Assembly: GCF_009936275.1 (NCBI RefSeq)
Contig: NZ_AP019797.1
Location: forward strand, 3,366,830-3,430,829
Source of the DNA: Rhodothermus marinus
Lineage (GTDB): Bacteria > Bacteroidota > Rhodothermia > Rhodothermales > Rhodothermaceae
DNA: 64,000 bases
Direction: 5' to 3'
Shown piece by piece: positions 30,034 through 39,616 of this stretch; within the stretch, counting starts at the first letter, position 1, and the number at the start of each line of letters is the position of its first letter. A program made the position numbers and the translations under genes. Below the pieces are notes generated by a model. That model saw only the letters and a list, made by a program, of their open reading frames with translations. It made no database searches and was not told the DNA's origin.

Positions 30034-31530
30034 TCAGCCGGCGACCGAAGCGTCGATGCCCAGTTCCGCTTCGATGGTGGCCGGATCGAAGCCCAGCGCC
30101 CGGGCAACCCGCCGGCCATAGTCCACGTCGGCCCGGTAGAAGTGCCCGAGCTGGCGTTTCTGCACCTCCAGGCGCGCCTGGCCCAGGCTCGCGGCAATGG
30201 CCCGCGCCAGGCGATCCTTCTGGCCTTCGTCGAACAGGCGGTAGAGATTGCCCGCCTGCGTGTAGTCGTCGTGATCCTTCCGGCTGTCGTACCGATCGAC
30301 GATCACCTCGCCCAGGTGCCAGGCCGGCTCCTTGTAGATCGGATCGTCCTGCGGCGCACCGGGAATCGAGTTCGGGAAGTAGTTCGGGTGCCCCGAGCCC
30401 TCGATCTGCGCCATGAAACCGTCCCGCTGATAGTGATGCACCGGGCAGCGCGGCCGGTTGACCTTCAGCTGCTGATAGTTGACGCCCAGCCGGTAACGGT
30501 GCGCATCGGCATAGCTCATCAGCCGGGCCTGGAGCATTTTGTCGGGGCTGGGCCCGATGCCCGGCACGAACGCGCTGGGCTTGAAGGCCGCCTGCTCGAC
30601 TTCGGCGAAATAGTTCTCCGGGTTGCGATTCAGCTCCAGCACGCCGACCTCGATCAGCGGAAACTCGGCGTGCGGCCAGACCTTCGTCAGATCGAACGGA
30701 TTCCAGCGGAAGTTCTCGGCCTGCTCCGGCGTCATCACCTGGATGTAAAGCGTCCAGCGCGGATAGTCGCCCCGCTCGATCGCCTCGTAGAGGTCCCGCT
30801 GGTGCGTTTCCCGATCCTCACCGATCAGGCGCGCGGCCTCTTCGTCGGTCAGGCACTTGATGCCCTGCTGCGTCTTGAAATGGAACTTGACCCAGAAAAG
30901 CTCGCCCCGATCGTTGTACATCGAATAGGTGTGGCTGCCGTAGCCGTTCATATGGCGGTACGAGGCCGGAATCCCGCGATCGGAAAAAAGAATCGTCACC
31001 TGGTGCAGCGACTCGGGGCAGAGCGACCAGAAGTCCCACTGCATGTCGGGATCCCGAAGGTTCGTCTTCGGGTGCCGCTTCTGCGAGTGGATGAACATCT
31101 GGAATTTGTAGGGATCGCGCACGAAGAAGACCGGCGTGTTGTTGCCGACCAGGTCGAAGTTGCCTTCTTCGGTGTAGAACTTCACGGCGAAGCCCCGCAC
31201 GTCCCGTTCGGCATCGGCAGCGCCCCGCTCGCCCGCCACCGTCGAAAAGCGCACAAACACCTCGGTCTGCTTGCCCACCTCCGACAGGAAGGCCGCCTTC
31301 GTGTAGCGGGTCACGTCGTTCGTGACGGTGAAGGTGCCGTAGGCGCCGCTTCCCTTGGCGTGCACGACGCGCTCCGGGATGCGCTCCCGGTTGAAGTGCT
31401 GGATCTGCTCCAGCAGCTGCACATCCTGGATGAGCAGCGGGCCCCGCGGTCCCGCCGTCAACGCGTTCTGGTTGTCGCCGATCGGCCGGCCGTCGGCCGT
31501 GGTCAGACGCGGTGCTTTCCGAGCTTCCAT
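30034..31530 (-). CDS. katA: Heme catalase (monofunctional, small subunit)
   Basis: 498 aa, starting [20 protein letters not shown]. Converts 2 H2O2 to water and O2. The distal catalytic His57 is in [17 protein letters not shown], the distal Asn is in [12 protein letters not shown], and the proximal heme-ligand Tyr is in [15 protein letters not shown]. The length fits small-subunit (about 55 kDa) catalases, and no C-terminal flavodoxin-like domain is present. It is divergent from oxyR, as in many bacteria, with a promoter and OxyR-like motif in the 109-bp gap, and ends at a strong terminator. Confidence 0.97.
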   Translation of the reverse strand: MEARKAPRLTTADGRPIGDNQNALTAGPRGPLLIQDVQLLEQIQHFNRERIPERVVHAKGSGAYGTFTVTNDVTRYTKAAFLSEVGKQTEVFVRFSTVAGERGAADAERDVRGFAVKFYTEEGNFDLVGNNTPVFFVRDPYKFQMFIHSQKRHPKTNLRDPDMQWDFWSLCPESLHQVTILFSDRGIPASYRHMNGYGSHTYSMYNDRGELFWVKFHFKTQQGIKCLTDEEAARLIGEDRETHQRDLYEAIERGDYPRWTLYIQVMTPEQAENFRWNPFDLTKVWPHAEFPLIEVGVLELNRNPENYFAEVEQAAFKPSAFVPGIGPSPDKMLQARLMSYADAHRYRLGVNYQQLKVNRPRCPVHHYQRDGFMAQIEGSGHPNYFPNSIPGAPQDDPIYKEPAWHLGEVIVDRYDSRKDHDDYTQAGNLYRLFDEGQKDRLARAIAASLGQARLEVQKRQLGHFYRADVDYGRRVARALGFDPATIEAELGIDASVAG

Positions 31531-31568
31531 AAACGCTGCGTAATTGTTGGTGAAACACAATGGCCTGC

Positions 31569-31641
31569 AGTATACGGGTCGGCATTTTATTTGTCCAATC
31601 AATAATTTCTACCGGATCATAGAAATAAGCTATCGAGCTAT
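31569..31641 (-). promoter_or_regulatory. katA promoter and OxyR-like binding region
   Basis: On the minus strand TTGGAC (31598-31593), 18-bp spacer, TATACT (31574-31569), giving a leader of about 30 nt to the katA ATG. Directly upstream of the -35 is TGTCCAATCAATAATTTCTA (plus-strand 31592-31611), found almost unchanged at the Mn-catalase promoter. Next is ATAG-N7-CTAT (31619-31633), one half of the OxyR consensus ATAGnTnnnAnCTAT. It overlaps the oxyR start region, so OxyR bound here could activate katA and repress its own gene. Confidence 0.65.
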
Positions 31642-32587
31642 GACGCTGACGCAACTGGCCTATGCGGTGGCCGTCGATACGTACCGGCACTTTGGCCGGG
31701 CGGCCGAGCACTGCCACGTATCCCAGCCGACGCTGAGCATGCAGCTGCAGAAGCTGGAGGAAGAGCTGGGCGTGCAGCTTTTCGACCGGAGCCGCAAGCC
31801 GATTCTGCCCACGCCCATCGGGGAACGGATTCTGGCCCAGGCGCGCGTGATCCTGCGCGAGTGCGAGCGGCTTTACGAACTGCTGAACGAAGACCTGGAG
31901 GCCGTCCGGGGCGAGTTGAAGCTGGGGGTGATTCCTACGCTGTCGCCCTATCTGCTCCCGCTGGTGACGCGTCCGTTGCAGGAGCGTTATCCGGAGCTGA
32001 CGGTTCAGGTGGAAGAGCTGACCACCGAGCAGATCCTGGAGGCGCTGGCCACCGACCGGCTCGACGCCGGACTGATCGCCACCGAAGAAGGCCGTCCGGG
32101 CCTGCGGCGACGCGCCCTGTTCCGGGAGCCCTTTGTGGCGTACCTGGGGGCCGACCATCCCCTGCTGGCCGAAACGCGGCTCGATCCGTCCCAGCTCCGG
32201 CTCGAAGAACTCTGGCTGCTTCGAGAAGGGCACTGCTTCCGGGATCAGGTGCTTCAGGTGTGCAGTCGCCGTGAGGAGGCGGGTCCGGCCCCCCAGCTAC
32301 GCTTCGAGAGCGGCAATCTGGAAACGCTCCGGCTGCTGGTGGATCGGCTCGGCGGGGTGACGCTGCTGCCGTTTCTGGCCACGCACTACCTGCCGGCTGA
32401 AGCGCGCGAGCGCGTGCGGCACTTTCGCGAGCCGGCGCCCCACCGCACGATCTATCTGATCTACGCCCGCGCCCACCTGAAGCGCACGCTGCTGGACGCC
32501 TACGTGGCCGTCCTGCAGGAAAGCATCCGGCCGCTCCTGCCGCAACCGAACGCCGCGATCGACGCGCTCGCCCCGATAAATTCGTAG
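31640..32587 (+). CDS. oxyR: Hydrogen peroxide-sensing regulator OxyR
   Basis: 315 aa LysR-type regulator from ATG 31640. The HTH is in the first 60 residues (HFGRAAEHCHVSQPTLSMQLQKLEEELG). The substrate-binding domain has the OxyR redox pair, C199 and C208, in REGHCFRDQVLQVC, the same spacing and numbering as in E. coli OxyR (GHCLRDQAMGFC). Reversible disulfide formation would switch it on under H2O2. It is divergent from katA and followed by a RedB-like gene after 69 bp. Confidence 0.93.
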   Translation: MTLTQLAYAVAVDTYRHFGRAAEHCHVSQPTLSMQLQKLEEELGVQLFDRSRKPILPTPIGERILAQARVILRECERLYELLNEDLEAVRGELKLGVIPTLSPYLLPLVTRPLQERYPELTVQVEELTTEQILEALATDRLDAGLIATEEGRPGLRRRALFREPFVAYLGADHPLLAETRLDPSQLRLEELWLLREGHCFRDQVLQVCSRREEAGPAPQLRFESGNLETLRLLVDRLGGVTLLPFLATHYLPAEARERVRHFREPAPHRTIYLIYARAHLKRTLLDAYVAVLQESIRPLLPQPNAAIDALAPINS

Positions 32588-32656
32588 GGGTACGTACTTG
32601 TCCGCGACGACGCACGGCCGATACAGAAAGCGCCCGGAACCAACCGACCCTGCGCC

Positions 32657-33256
32657 GTGCGTCTGCTTTCCGGACTCCGTCGCATCCTGTCCTGGCTGGG
32701 CCTGATCGGGGCCGGCTGGGTAATCGTCACCGACTACAGCAGCCGGCCGGCCCCGGTGGGTAACGTACCGGAGGTCTGGCCCGCCGACGCGCCTTTCGGG
32801 CCCGACGCGACGCGCATGACGCTCGTCATGTTCGTGCACCCGCGCTGCTCTTGCAGCCGGGCCAGCCTCCGCGAACTGGCCTACATCATGGCGCGGGCCC
32901 GCCACAACCTGACGGCGCACATCTTTTTCTACCAGCCCGCCCACCGGCCGGACGCCTGGATCGAAACCGACCTCTGGCATTACGCCCGGACGATTCCGTT
33001 CACCACGGTGCATCGCGACCCGGACGGCAAGCTGGCCGAGCGCTTCGGTGCGCTGGCCTCCGGACAGGTCGTGCTGTTTCGTCCCGACGGCCGCCGCGTG
33101 TTCTACAGCGGCATCACGGCCGGCCGCGGTCACGAAGGCCCCAACCCCGGCCGCAACCAGGTGCTCCACCTGGTGCGCGAGGGCGTCGGCACCGCCGACC
33201 ACACGGCCGTCTGGGGCTGTCTGATTCAGGAAAAGGAAGCAACCAAACCGGAATAG
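32657..33256 (+). CDS. RedB-like thioredoxin-fold protein
   Basis: 199 aa, GTG start. An N-terminal hydrophobic helix (about 10-25, [17 protein letters not shown]) anchors or exports it. The core reads [26 protein letters not shown], a CxC motif in the thioredoxin-fold redox position, and later [26 protein letters not shown]. This matches the RedB family as I recall it; function not firmly known. It lies between oxyR and a chemoreceptor gene (4-bp gap), so it may be cotranscribed with both. Confidence 0.6.
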   Translation: MRLLSGLRRILSWLGLIGAGWVIVTDYSSRPAPVGNVPEVWPADAPFGPDATRMTLVMFVHPRCSCSRASLRELAYIMARARHNLTAHIFFYQPAHRPDAWIETDLWHYARTIPFTTVHRDPDGKLAERFGALASGQVVLFRPDGRRVFYSGITAGRGHEGPNPGRNQVLHLVREGVGTADHTAVWGCLIQEKEATKPE

Positions 33257-33260
33257 CGCG

Positions 33261-35063
33261 ATGTGGCGTGCCCTGTTTCAAAGCGACGTCGAGCTGAACG
33301 ATCGCTCCCGAGAAGTCTATCAGCAGTTTCAGCACCAGACCTACGTGCAGACCGACCGGCTTTTCGGCTGGTTGATGGTCGCCCAGTACGTGGCGGGGAT
33401 TGCGCTGGCGCTGATCGTCTCGCCGCGCACGTGGATCGGCGACACCGGCAAGGTGCACCTGCACGTGTACGCGGCCGTCATTCTGGGCGCGCTGGTCATG
33501 CTCGTGCCGGCCTTTCTGGCCTTCCGGCGACCGGGCCGCGCCTCCACGCGCTATGCCATCGCCGTCGGCCAGATGCTCACCTCGGCCCTGCTCATTCACC
33601 TGACGGGCGGCCGCATCGAGACGCACTTTCACGTGTTCGCCTCGCTGGGCATCCTGGCCGGCTATCGCGACTGGAAGGTGTTCATCATCGCCACCGTGGT
33701 CATTGCGCTCGACCACCTGTTCCGGGGCATCTACTACCCCCAGTCGGTCTTTGGCATTCTGACCTCCGACCTCTGGCGTGTGGTCGAACACGCCTGGTGG
33801 GTGGTGTTCATGGTAGCCTTTCTGCTGAAGAACTACGCGAACACGATCGCCGAGGTCAAACGCATGGCCCACCAGCAGGCCGAAATCGAGGAGATGAACG
33901 CCTCCAATCAGCAGCTCCTGGAGCAGTCGCGCGAGCAGGAAGCGTTGCTGACCCAGAAGCAGGAAGCGCTGGAGCAGGCCATGGCTGCGCTGGAGGCCGA
34001 GCGCTCCGCGCTGCGCAGCGGCGTAGAGGCCATGCTGGAGGCCATGGACCGCTTTGCGGACGGCGATCTGCGCGTGCGGCTGCCCGAAGACCGGGAGGGC
34101 GACCTGGGCCGGCTGTTTTGCGGCTTCAACCAGGCACTGGATCGCGTGGAACAGATGATCCGGGAAGCCCGCGAGATCGCCTCCGAGACCGCCGCGCTCT
34201 CGGCCCAGATCAGCAACGCCACCGAAGAGCTGGCTGCTGGCTCCCAGCAACAGTCGACGCAGACGCACGACGTGGCTGCCGCTATTGAGGAAATGACCCG
34301 CACCATCATTGAAAGCGCCCGCCACGCTTCCAAAACCGCCGAGGTGGCCGAAAACGCCGGGCAACTGGCGCAGGAAGGCCGCAACATCGTCGATCAGACC
34401 GTGCACAAGATCCGCGAGCTGGCCGACGTGGTGCGCGGCTCCAGCGAAACGATCCAGAAGCTGGGCGCTTCCAGCGAAGAAATCGGCGAGATCGTCTCGG
34501 TCATCAACGAGATTGCGGATCAGACGAACCTGCTGGCGCTGAACGCCGCCATCGAAGCGGCCCGCGCGGGCGAGCAGGGCCGCGGCTTCGCCGTGGTGGC
34601 CGACGAGGTGCGCAAGCTGGCCGAACGCACCTCCCAGGCCACACGCCAGATCGCCGACATGATCGCCACGATCCAGGCCGACACGCGCGCGGCCGTCGCC
34701 GCCATGGAGCGCGGCACGCACGAAGTCGAGGAAAGCATCCGGCTGGCCGATCAGGCCGGACAGGCGCTTGCCCGCATCGTCGAAGGCGTGCAGCAGGCCA
34801 TCGACACGGTCACGCAGATTGCCGCCGCCACCGAAGAGCAATCAACCACCAGCGAGGAGATCTCGCGCAACGTCGAGACCATCTCGTCGCTGGCGGCCGA
34901 AGCGGCCCGTAACGTGGCCACCATCGCACAGACGACCGAGGAACTGGCCCACCTGACGCAGCGCCTGCAAGCGCTCATGGAGCAGTTCCGCACCGGCGAG
35001 ACGGCCGAATCGGTACGCGCCAACGGGCACCCCACCACCCCTGGCTTCCCCTGGCTAGATTGA
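33261..35063 (+). CDS. Methyl-accepting chemotaxis protein with six-TM N-terminal sensor
   Basis: 600 aa. Residues 1-200 hold six likely membrane helices instead of the usual two with a periplasmic domain. Helices 4-5 contain the conserved [24 protein letters not shown] and [19 protein letters not shown], a His-rich motif I recognise from other integral-membrane sensors. A coiled coil and HAMP-like region (about 205-320) precede the cytoplasmic signalling domain, whose hairpin tip is [41 protein letters not shown]. No CheA, CheW or CheR is encoded nearby. It ends at a bidirectional terminator. Confidence 0.9.
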   Translation: MWRALFQSDVELNDRSREVYQQFQHQTYVQTDRLFGWLMVAQYVAGIALALIVSPRTWIGDTGKVHLHVYAAVILGALVMLVPAFLAFRRPGRASTRYAIAVGQMLTSALLIHLTGGRIETHFHVFASLGILAGYRDWKVFIIATVVIALDHLFRGIYYPQSVFGILTSDLWRVVEHAWWVVFMVAFLLKNYANTIAEVKRMAHQQAEIEEMNASNQQLLEQSREQEALLTQKQEALEQAMAALEAERSALRSGVEAMLEAMDRFADGDLRVRLPEDREGDLGRLFCGFNQALDRVEQMIREAREIASETAALSAQISNATEELAAGSQQQSTQTHDVAAAIEEMTRTIIESARHASKTAEVAENAGQLAQEGRNIVDQTVHKIRELADVVRGSSETIQKLGASSEEIGEIVSVINEIADQTNLLALNAAIEAARAGEQGRGFAVVADEVRKLAERTSQATRQIADMIATIQADTRAAVAAMERGTHEVEESIRLADQAGQALARIVEGVQQAIDTVTQIAAATEEQSTTSEEISRNVETISSLAAEAARNVATIAQTTEELAHLTQRLQALMEQFRTGETAESVRANGHPTTPGFPWLD

Positions 35064-35100
35064 AAGAGAGGGGGCGCCCATGTGGGCGCCCCCTCTCTTT
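35063..35100. terminator. Bidirectional terminator between chemoreceptor and Mn-catalase genes
   Basis: A perfect 18-bp inverted repeat (35063-35080 and 35083-35100, AAAGAGAGGGGGCGCCCA and its complement) with a 2-base loop, beginning at the last base of the chemoreceptor stop codon and 33 bp from the end of the convergent Mn-catalase gene. It has A/T-rich outer ends (AAAG...CTTT) on both sides. Confidence 0.8.
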
Positions 35101-35132
35101 CGGCCATCCCCGTCCCTGTCACCAGACGGGCC

Positions 35133-36023
35133 TTACAGTTCCTTCAGCAGCCGCTGCGCGATCTCGTGCAGCTCCTCCGGTGCAAAGCCCGGAATGGAGG
35201 CTTCCGGCGCTTCGTCCAGATCCAGCTGCGGTCCTCCCGGCGGAGTACCATCCACCACTTCCAGCGGCTGCCCGTCCTGCGGATGGGTACCTTTCCAGAT
35301 CCGGACAATGTCCCGGTAGTCTTCGAGGCTGAAGCGATAGAGTTTGCGGTGCTGTCCGGCCTCCTCGTACTTCCGGGCTTCCGGGAAGCGGCTGTTTTCG
35401 ATCTTGGGAATGGGGAGCATCTTCGTGACGTTGACGCCGGTCAGGATCTCCAGCGCCTTGGCATAAGCCGTCGCGTGTACCCCACCCCGGACCAGCAGGT
35501 ATCCGATCATCTCCCGGGCGACCGGATTGCTGGTCATCTCATAGACCCGGATTTTGTGCAGGCGCGCCCCGCACTCCAGGAAGAAGTTGTGGAGCAGGTC
35601 CAGCACCAGGTCGCCACTGTTGAACACGTAGTCTCCCTGCCAGGGCGTGTTCATGGAGTTGGCGACCAGGGCTCCCTGTCCCGTCACGATGAAGTGGTGC
35701 GTGTTGCGCGCTTTGAGTCCCGGAGCCAGCGGGGTCTCGCTCGGGTCTTCCTTGCGCGAGGCACCGTTGAGCAGCGCGTTCACCGTGGCGGCCACCAGCT
35801 CCACGTGGCCGTACTCTTCGGCGCCGATGTTGGCGATCAGGTCATAGAACGGTTTCAGCTCCTTCTTCCCGCGAAAGTTGAAGGACTGGAAGGTGTAGTT
35901 CATCAGGGTGGACATTTCTCCGAACCGTCCACCCAGCAGTTCCTGCACCACGGCGGCCGCATCGGGATCGGCCTCCTTGGGCATGGGGAGTTCGATCTGC
36001 AGCTTGTCGATCCGGAGAATCAT
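35133..36023 (-). CDS. Manganese (non-heme) catalase
   Basis: 296 aa. Dimanganese enzyme that dismutates H2O2 without heme. Ferritin-like four-helix bundle; expected metal ligands are E36 (FGEMSTLMNYTFQSFNF), E70 and H73 (GAEEYGHVELVAATVNAL) and, further on, E and H in FLECGARLHKIRVYEMTSNP and GGVHATAYAKAL. The ATG at 36023 has a strong Shine-Dalgarno (AGGGAGGTG on the minus strand). Its promoter shares a long element with that of katA, so both catalases are probably in one peroxide regulon. Confidence 0.95.
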   Translation of the reverse strand: MILRIDKLQIELPMPKEADPDAAAVVQELLGGRFGEMSTLMNYTFQSFNFRGKKELKPFYDLIANIGAEEYGHVELVAATVNALLNGASRKEDPSETPLAPGLKARNTHHFIVTGQGALVANSMNTPWQGDYVFNSGDLVLDLLHNFFLECGARLHKIRVYEMTSNPVAREMIGYLLVRGGVHATAYAKALEILTGVNVTKMLPIPKIENSRFPEARKYEEAGQHRKLYRFSLEDYRDIVRIWKGTHPQDGQPLEVVDGTPPGGPQLDLDEAPEASIPGFAPEELHEIAQRLLKEL

Positions 36024-36067
36024 GGCACACCTCCCTAGGTTTGGGTTACGGGTTTCGAACCGTTCGC

Positions 36068-36137
36068 AATATATCTTTGCCCTATCGATATGTCCAATCG
36101 ATAATTTTTATCTATGAAATAGAAGCTGTCGATATAG
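36068..36137 (-). promoter_or_regulatory. Mn-catalase promoter and OxyR-like binding region
   Basis: On the minus strand TTGGAC (36097-36092), 18-bp spacer, TATATT (36073-36068). The upstream TGTCCAATCGATAATTTTTA (36091-36110 on the plus strand) differs from the katA copy at 2 of 20 positions. Farther upstream is CTAT-GAA-ATAG (36112-36122), a perfect 11-bp inverted repeat, then TCGATATAG. CTATCGATA at 36082-36090 lies within the spacer. Confidence 0.65.
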
Positions 36138-36233
36138 AAAAAAAGCTTTCGCAGGTCCATTACGGGATCGCTCTGGAAACTTCCAATCGGTCCCTGTACT
36201 TTGCGGACCGACGCCGACCACCCCTGACAACCG

Positions 36234-37628
36234 ATGCGTATGCTGGCCCAGTTGCTTCAGCCCGAGGTGCAGGAACTCATCCGCACGCGCAATCTGCGCG
36301 CGCTGCGCGACGTGCTCGTCGAGTGGGAGCCCCCGGAGATTGCCGGCCTGATCGATCAGCTTCCCTCGCCCGACGACGTGGCCGTCTTTCGCCTGCTTCC
36401 GCGCGAGCTGGCCACCGAAGTCTTCGAATACCTGAGCACCGAAAAGCAGGAAGAGCTGATCGAAGCGCTGGCCCGCGAAAAAGACTGGCTGGCCCAGCTC
36501 CTGAACGAACTCTCCGACGACGACCGCACGGCCCTGCTCGAAGAGCTGCCCGGTCCCGTGGCCCAGCGGCTGCTGAACATGCTCGCGCCCGAGGAACGCG
36601 AGGTGGCCATCAAGCTGCTGGGCTACCCCGAGGACAGCGTCGGGCGGCTCATGACCACCGAGTACGTGGCCGTCCGCCCGCACTGGACCGTCCAGCAGGC
36701 GCTCGACCACATCCGCCGCTACGGCAAAGATAGCGAAACGCTCAACGTCATCTACGTCGTTGACGACAACTGGCGGCTGCTCGACGACCTGCGCATCCGT
36801 GAGCTGCTGCTGGCCGATCCGGATACGAAGATCGAAGAGTTGATGGACGGCCGCTTCGTGGCACTCAAGGCCACCGACGACCAGGAAACGGCCGTCCAGG
36901 TCTTCCGCGACTACGACCGCGTGGCGCTGCCCGTGACCGACACGGAGGGCGTGCTGCTGGGCATCGTCACGATCGACGACGTGCTCGACGTGGCCGAGGA
37001 GGAAGCCACCGAGGACATCCAGAAAATCGGTGGTATGGAGGCGCTCGAAGAGCCCTACATCTCGGCCTCGCTGGGCACGCTCATCAAAAAACGCGCCCGC
37101 TGGCTGGTGTTTCTTTTCCTGAGTGAAATGTTTACAGCTACGGCCATGGGCCGCTTCGAGCATGAAATCGCCCGGGCCGTCGTGCTGGCGCTGTTCGTGC
37201 CGCTGATCATCTCCAGCGGTGGCAACAGCGGTTCTCAGGCCGCCACGCTGATCATCCGCGCCATGGCCGTCGGCGAGATCACGCTGCGCGACTGGTGGCG
37301 GGTCATGCGCCGGGAAATCCTTTCCGGGCTGGCGCTGGGGACTATCCTGGGAGCCATTGGTTTTCTACGCGTATCGGTCTGGCAACTGGCCGGTATTTTT
37401 GATTATGGACCTTACTGGTACCTGATCGCCCTGACGATCTTTCTGGCGTTAATCGGCGTGGTGCTGTGGGGCACGCTGATCGGGTCGATGCTGCCCTTTC
37501 TTTTGCGACGGCTGGGACTGGACCCGGCCGTCTCCTCGGCCCCCTTTGTCGCCACCCTGGTGGACGTTTCCGGCATTACCATTTATTTCGAAGTAGCCCG
37601 GTTTATCCTGACCGGCACGCTGCTTTAG
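36234..37628 (+). CDS. mgtE: Magnesium transporter MgtE
   Basis: 464 aa. Mg2+ channel of the inner membrane. Cytosolic N domain of armadillo-like helices (about 1-130), two CBS domains (about 135-255; GRLMTTEYVAVRPHWTVQQAL and LLGIVTIDDVLDVAEEEATEDIQKIGG), a plug helix, and five C-terminal helices. SGGNSGSQAATLIIRAMA is the conserved pore-lining region. The length is normal. It overlaps the convergent TPR gene by 4 bp. The region upstream (36138-36233) has a small hairpin (CGGTCC/GGACCG) but I could not make out an M-box. Confidence 0.95.
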   Translation: MRMLAQLLQPEVQELIRTRNLRALRDVLVEWEPPEIAGLIDQLPSPDDVAVFRLLPRELATEVFEYLSTEKQEELIEALAREKDWLAQLLNELSDDDRTALLEELPGPVAQRLLNMLAPEEREVAIKLLGYPEDSVGRLMTTEYVAVRPHWTVQQALDHIRRYGKDSETLNVIYVVDDNWRLLDDLRIRELLLADPDTKIEELMDGRFVALKATDDQETAVQVFRDYDRVALPVTDTEGVLLGIVTIDDVLDVAEEEATEDIQKIGGMEALEEPYISASLGTLIKKRARWLVFLFLSEMFTATAMGRFEHEIARAVVLALFVPLIISSGGNSGSQAATLIIRAMAVGEITLRDWWRVMRREILSGLALGTILGAIGFLRVSVWQLAGIFDYGPYWYLIALTIFLALIGVVLWGTLIGSMLPFLLRRLGLDPAVSSAPFVATLVDVSGITIYFEVARFILTGTLL

Positions 37629-38557
37629 GAGATGGCCAGTTCGTTCATGGCCCGGAGCAGGCGCTCCAGTGCGGGGCTCTCGGGTTGCAGGGCGCGGGCG
37701 GCTTCGACGGCCTGGCGCGTCTGTTCGGCATAACCTTCCTGCAGCAGTCGCCGCGCCAGCTTGAGCAGCGCCAGGGCGTCGGCCTGGCGGGCGACTTCCA
37801 CTTCGGCCTGCGTCAGCAGCGGCTCCAGTCGACGAAGCTGTTCGGCCCGGTCCAGATGGCAGCGCCCGGCGGCCGTGTCGCCCCGGGCCAGCAACGCTCG
37901 CCCCGGGTGGTAGTGGGCGACGGCATGCCAGGGCCGCGCCTTCAGCACGCCTTCCAGCCAGGTGGCCGCTTCGTCCGGGCGCCCCATTCGCACCAGCAGC
38001 GTCCCCAGCGCCAGTCGGTAGTCGGGATTGTCGGGCGCCTGCTGCTGCGCCTTTCGGGCGGCGGCCAGCGCTTCCGGAAGCCGTCCTTCCAGTTCGTGCA
38101 CCTGCCGGAGCCCGTCCCAGGCCTCGGCCAGCGTGCTGTCGAGCCGGCCCAGCTCGCGATAGGCGTGGCCGAGCTGCAGCCACGCGGCCGCCCGCAGGGT
38201 GCCTGTGGCCCGGTGCAGCGCCTGCCGGTACTGGCCGAGTGCTTCCCGGAGCTGTCCCTGCTGCTGGAGCACCCGCGCCAGCAACAGGCGGGCTTCGACA
38301 TGGTCCGGTTGCAGCCGCAACGCTTCGCGGAGGGCCGCTTCGGCCGCGCGGAGCTGCCCCAGCTCGCGTAGCACGACGGCCTTCCACACGTAGCCATCCG
38401 GCCACGCCGGCGCCCGAAGAACCACACTGTCGGCCAGCGCCAGGGCCGTCGCCCGTTCGCCGGCCCGATAGGCCCGCTGCAACTGCCCTACCAGCGCCGT
38501 CGTGGTCGCGTCGGGCACGGGCGCCGGTCGCTCCGACCGGCAGCCAGACGCCAGCAC
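37625..38557 (-). CDS. TPR-repeat lipoprotein
   Basis: 310 aa from a GTG start. A lipobox-like LASGC lies at the very N-terminus (Cys at residue 6), but the signal peptide is too short; the leucine-rich codons just upstream (ALLLV) lack a standard start codon, so the true start may be a non-canonical codon near 38570. The rest is TPR repeats (for example LRAAEAALREALRLQPDHVEARLLLARVLQ and GRPDEAATWLEGVLKARP), roughly seven units from 40 to 290. It follows the LacI gene by 11 bp. Role unknown; it may be read with the sugar locus. Confidence 0.75.
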   Translation of the reverse strand: MLASGCRSERPAPVPDATTTALVGQLQRAYRAGERATALALADSVVLRAPAWPDGYVWKAVVLRELGQLRAAEAALREALRLQPDHVEARLLLARVLQQQGQLREALGQYRQALHRATGTLRAAAWLQLGHAYRELGRLDSTLAEAWDGLRQVHELEGRLPEALAAARKAQQQAPDNPDYRLALGTLLVRMGRPDEAATWLEGVLKARPWHAVAHYHPGRALLARGDTAAGRCHLDRAEQLRRLEPLLTQAEVEVARQADALALLKLARRLLQEGYAEQTRQAVEAARALQPESPALERLLRAMNELAIS

Positions 38558-38568
38558 CAGCAGCAGCG

Positions 38569-39588
38569 CTATGCCTGCGCCCCACAGCTGCGCCGCACGA
38601 TGAGTTCGGCCTGCAGGTTGGCATGCACGGCCAGCCGTTTGCGACCTTCAATCTGGTCGATGAGGATGTTGGCGGCCCACCGGCCCTTCTCGTAAATCGG
38701 CTGATGAACGGTGGTCAGCGGCGGACAGGTGTACTGCGACACGGGGAGATCGTCGAAGCCCACGACGGCCATCTGGTCGGGCACGCGCACGCCCGCTTCG
38801 TAGAGGGCCAGCAGCGCCCCGATCGCCATCGTGTCGCTGGCGCAGAAGACGGCCGAAAAGTCCGGACCTTTTTCCAGCCAGCGCCGCATGATTTCGTAGC
38901 CCGAGCGCTGCGAGTAGTCGCCGATCTCGATGAGCGCTTCCTGGACCTCGGCGCCGGCATCCTGCAGCGCCTGCAGGTAGCCCGCGCGGCGGTCGCGCGT
39001 CTCCTGCAGCTCCGGATGCCCCAGGATGGCCGCTACGCGCCGATGCCCCAGGCGGCACAGGTGCCGGACGGCCCGGTAGGCCCCGCCGAAGTTGTCCACG
39101 TCCACCGAGCTGACGTCCGGGTAGGCCGGATCGTGCCCGACCAGCACGGCCGGCGTCCCCCGCTCCCGCAACGTGTCGATCACGCGCTCGGCCACCTCCG
39201 AGGTGAGCAGCACAAAGCCGTCGAAACTGTGCTCGTTCAGCAGCCGATCCTCCAGTTCCTCTTCGGCGTCGCCCGAGAGCATCGAAAGCGACACGTAGTA
39301 ACCACGCTGGACGCACTGCTCGAAGATGCCCAGGTGCAGTAGCGTCCAGAAGCCGTTCGCCAGTGCCTCGTTGCCCCGGCGTGGCGTCAGGATGCAGATC
39401 TCGTAGGTGCGGCGGGTGGCCAGGCTGCGCGCGACCGAGCTGGGCCGGTAGTTGTACTTTTTGATCACCTCCAGCACGCGCCGCCGCGCCTCCTCGCTCA
39501 CGTTCGGGTGGTTGTTGAGCACGCGCGAGACGACCGAGCGCGACACGCACGCCAGGCTTGCCACCTGATCGATCGTCAGCTTCTCCAT
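38569..39588 (-). CDS. LacI-family transcriptional regulator
   Basis: 339 aa. N-terminal LacI HTH with hinge (MEKLTIDQVASLACVSRSVV, then SRVLNNHPNVSEEARRRVLEVIKKYNYRPSSVARSLATRRT). The sugar-binding domain of the type I periplasmic-binding fold follows (about 62-335; GFVLLTSEVAERVIDTLRE and AVVGFDDLPVSQYTCPPLTTVHQP). It lies at the edge of a GlcNAc/chitin-type locus and is the obvious candidate regulator for it. Two LacI-type operator-like sequences (42053 and 47405) support that. Confidence 0.92.
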   Translation of the reverse strand: MEKLTIDQVASLACVSRSVVSRVLNNHPNVSEEARRRVLEVIKKYNYRPSSVARSLATRRTYEICILTPRRGNEALANGFWTLLHLGIFEQCVQRGYYVSLSMLSGDAEEELEDRLLNEHSFDGFVLLTSEVAERVIDTLRERGTPAVLVGHDPAYPDVSSVDVDNFGGAYRAVRHLCRLGHRRVAAILGHPELQETRDRRAGYLQALQDAGAEVQEALIEIGDYSQRSGYEIMRRWLEKGPDFSAVFCASDTMAIGALLALYEAGVRVPDQMAVVGFDDLPVSQYTCPPLTTVHQPIYEKGRWAANILIDQIEGRKRLAVHANLQAELIVRRSCGAQA

Positions 39589-39616
39589 GCTCCCCTCCTC
39601 CGGATACGGTCCGGGT

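Noticed and set aside
36138..36233. M-box magnesium riboswitch upstream of mgtE
   Set aside because: The region is too short and lacks the expected stem order; only one small hairpin is visible.
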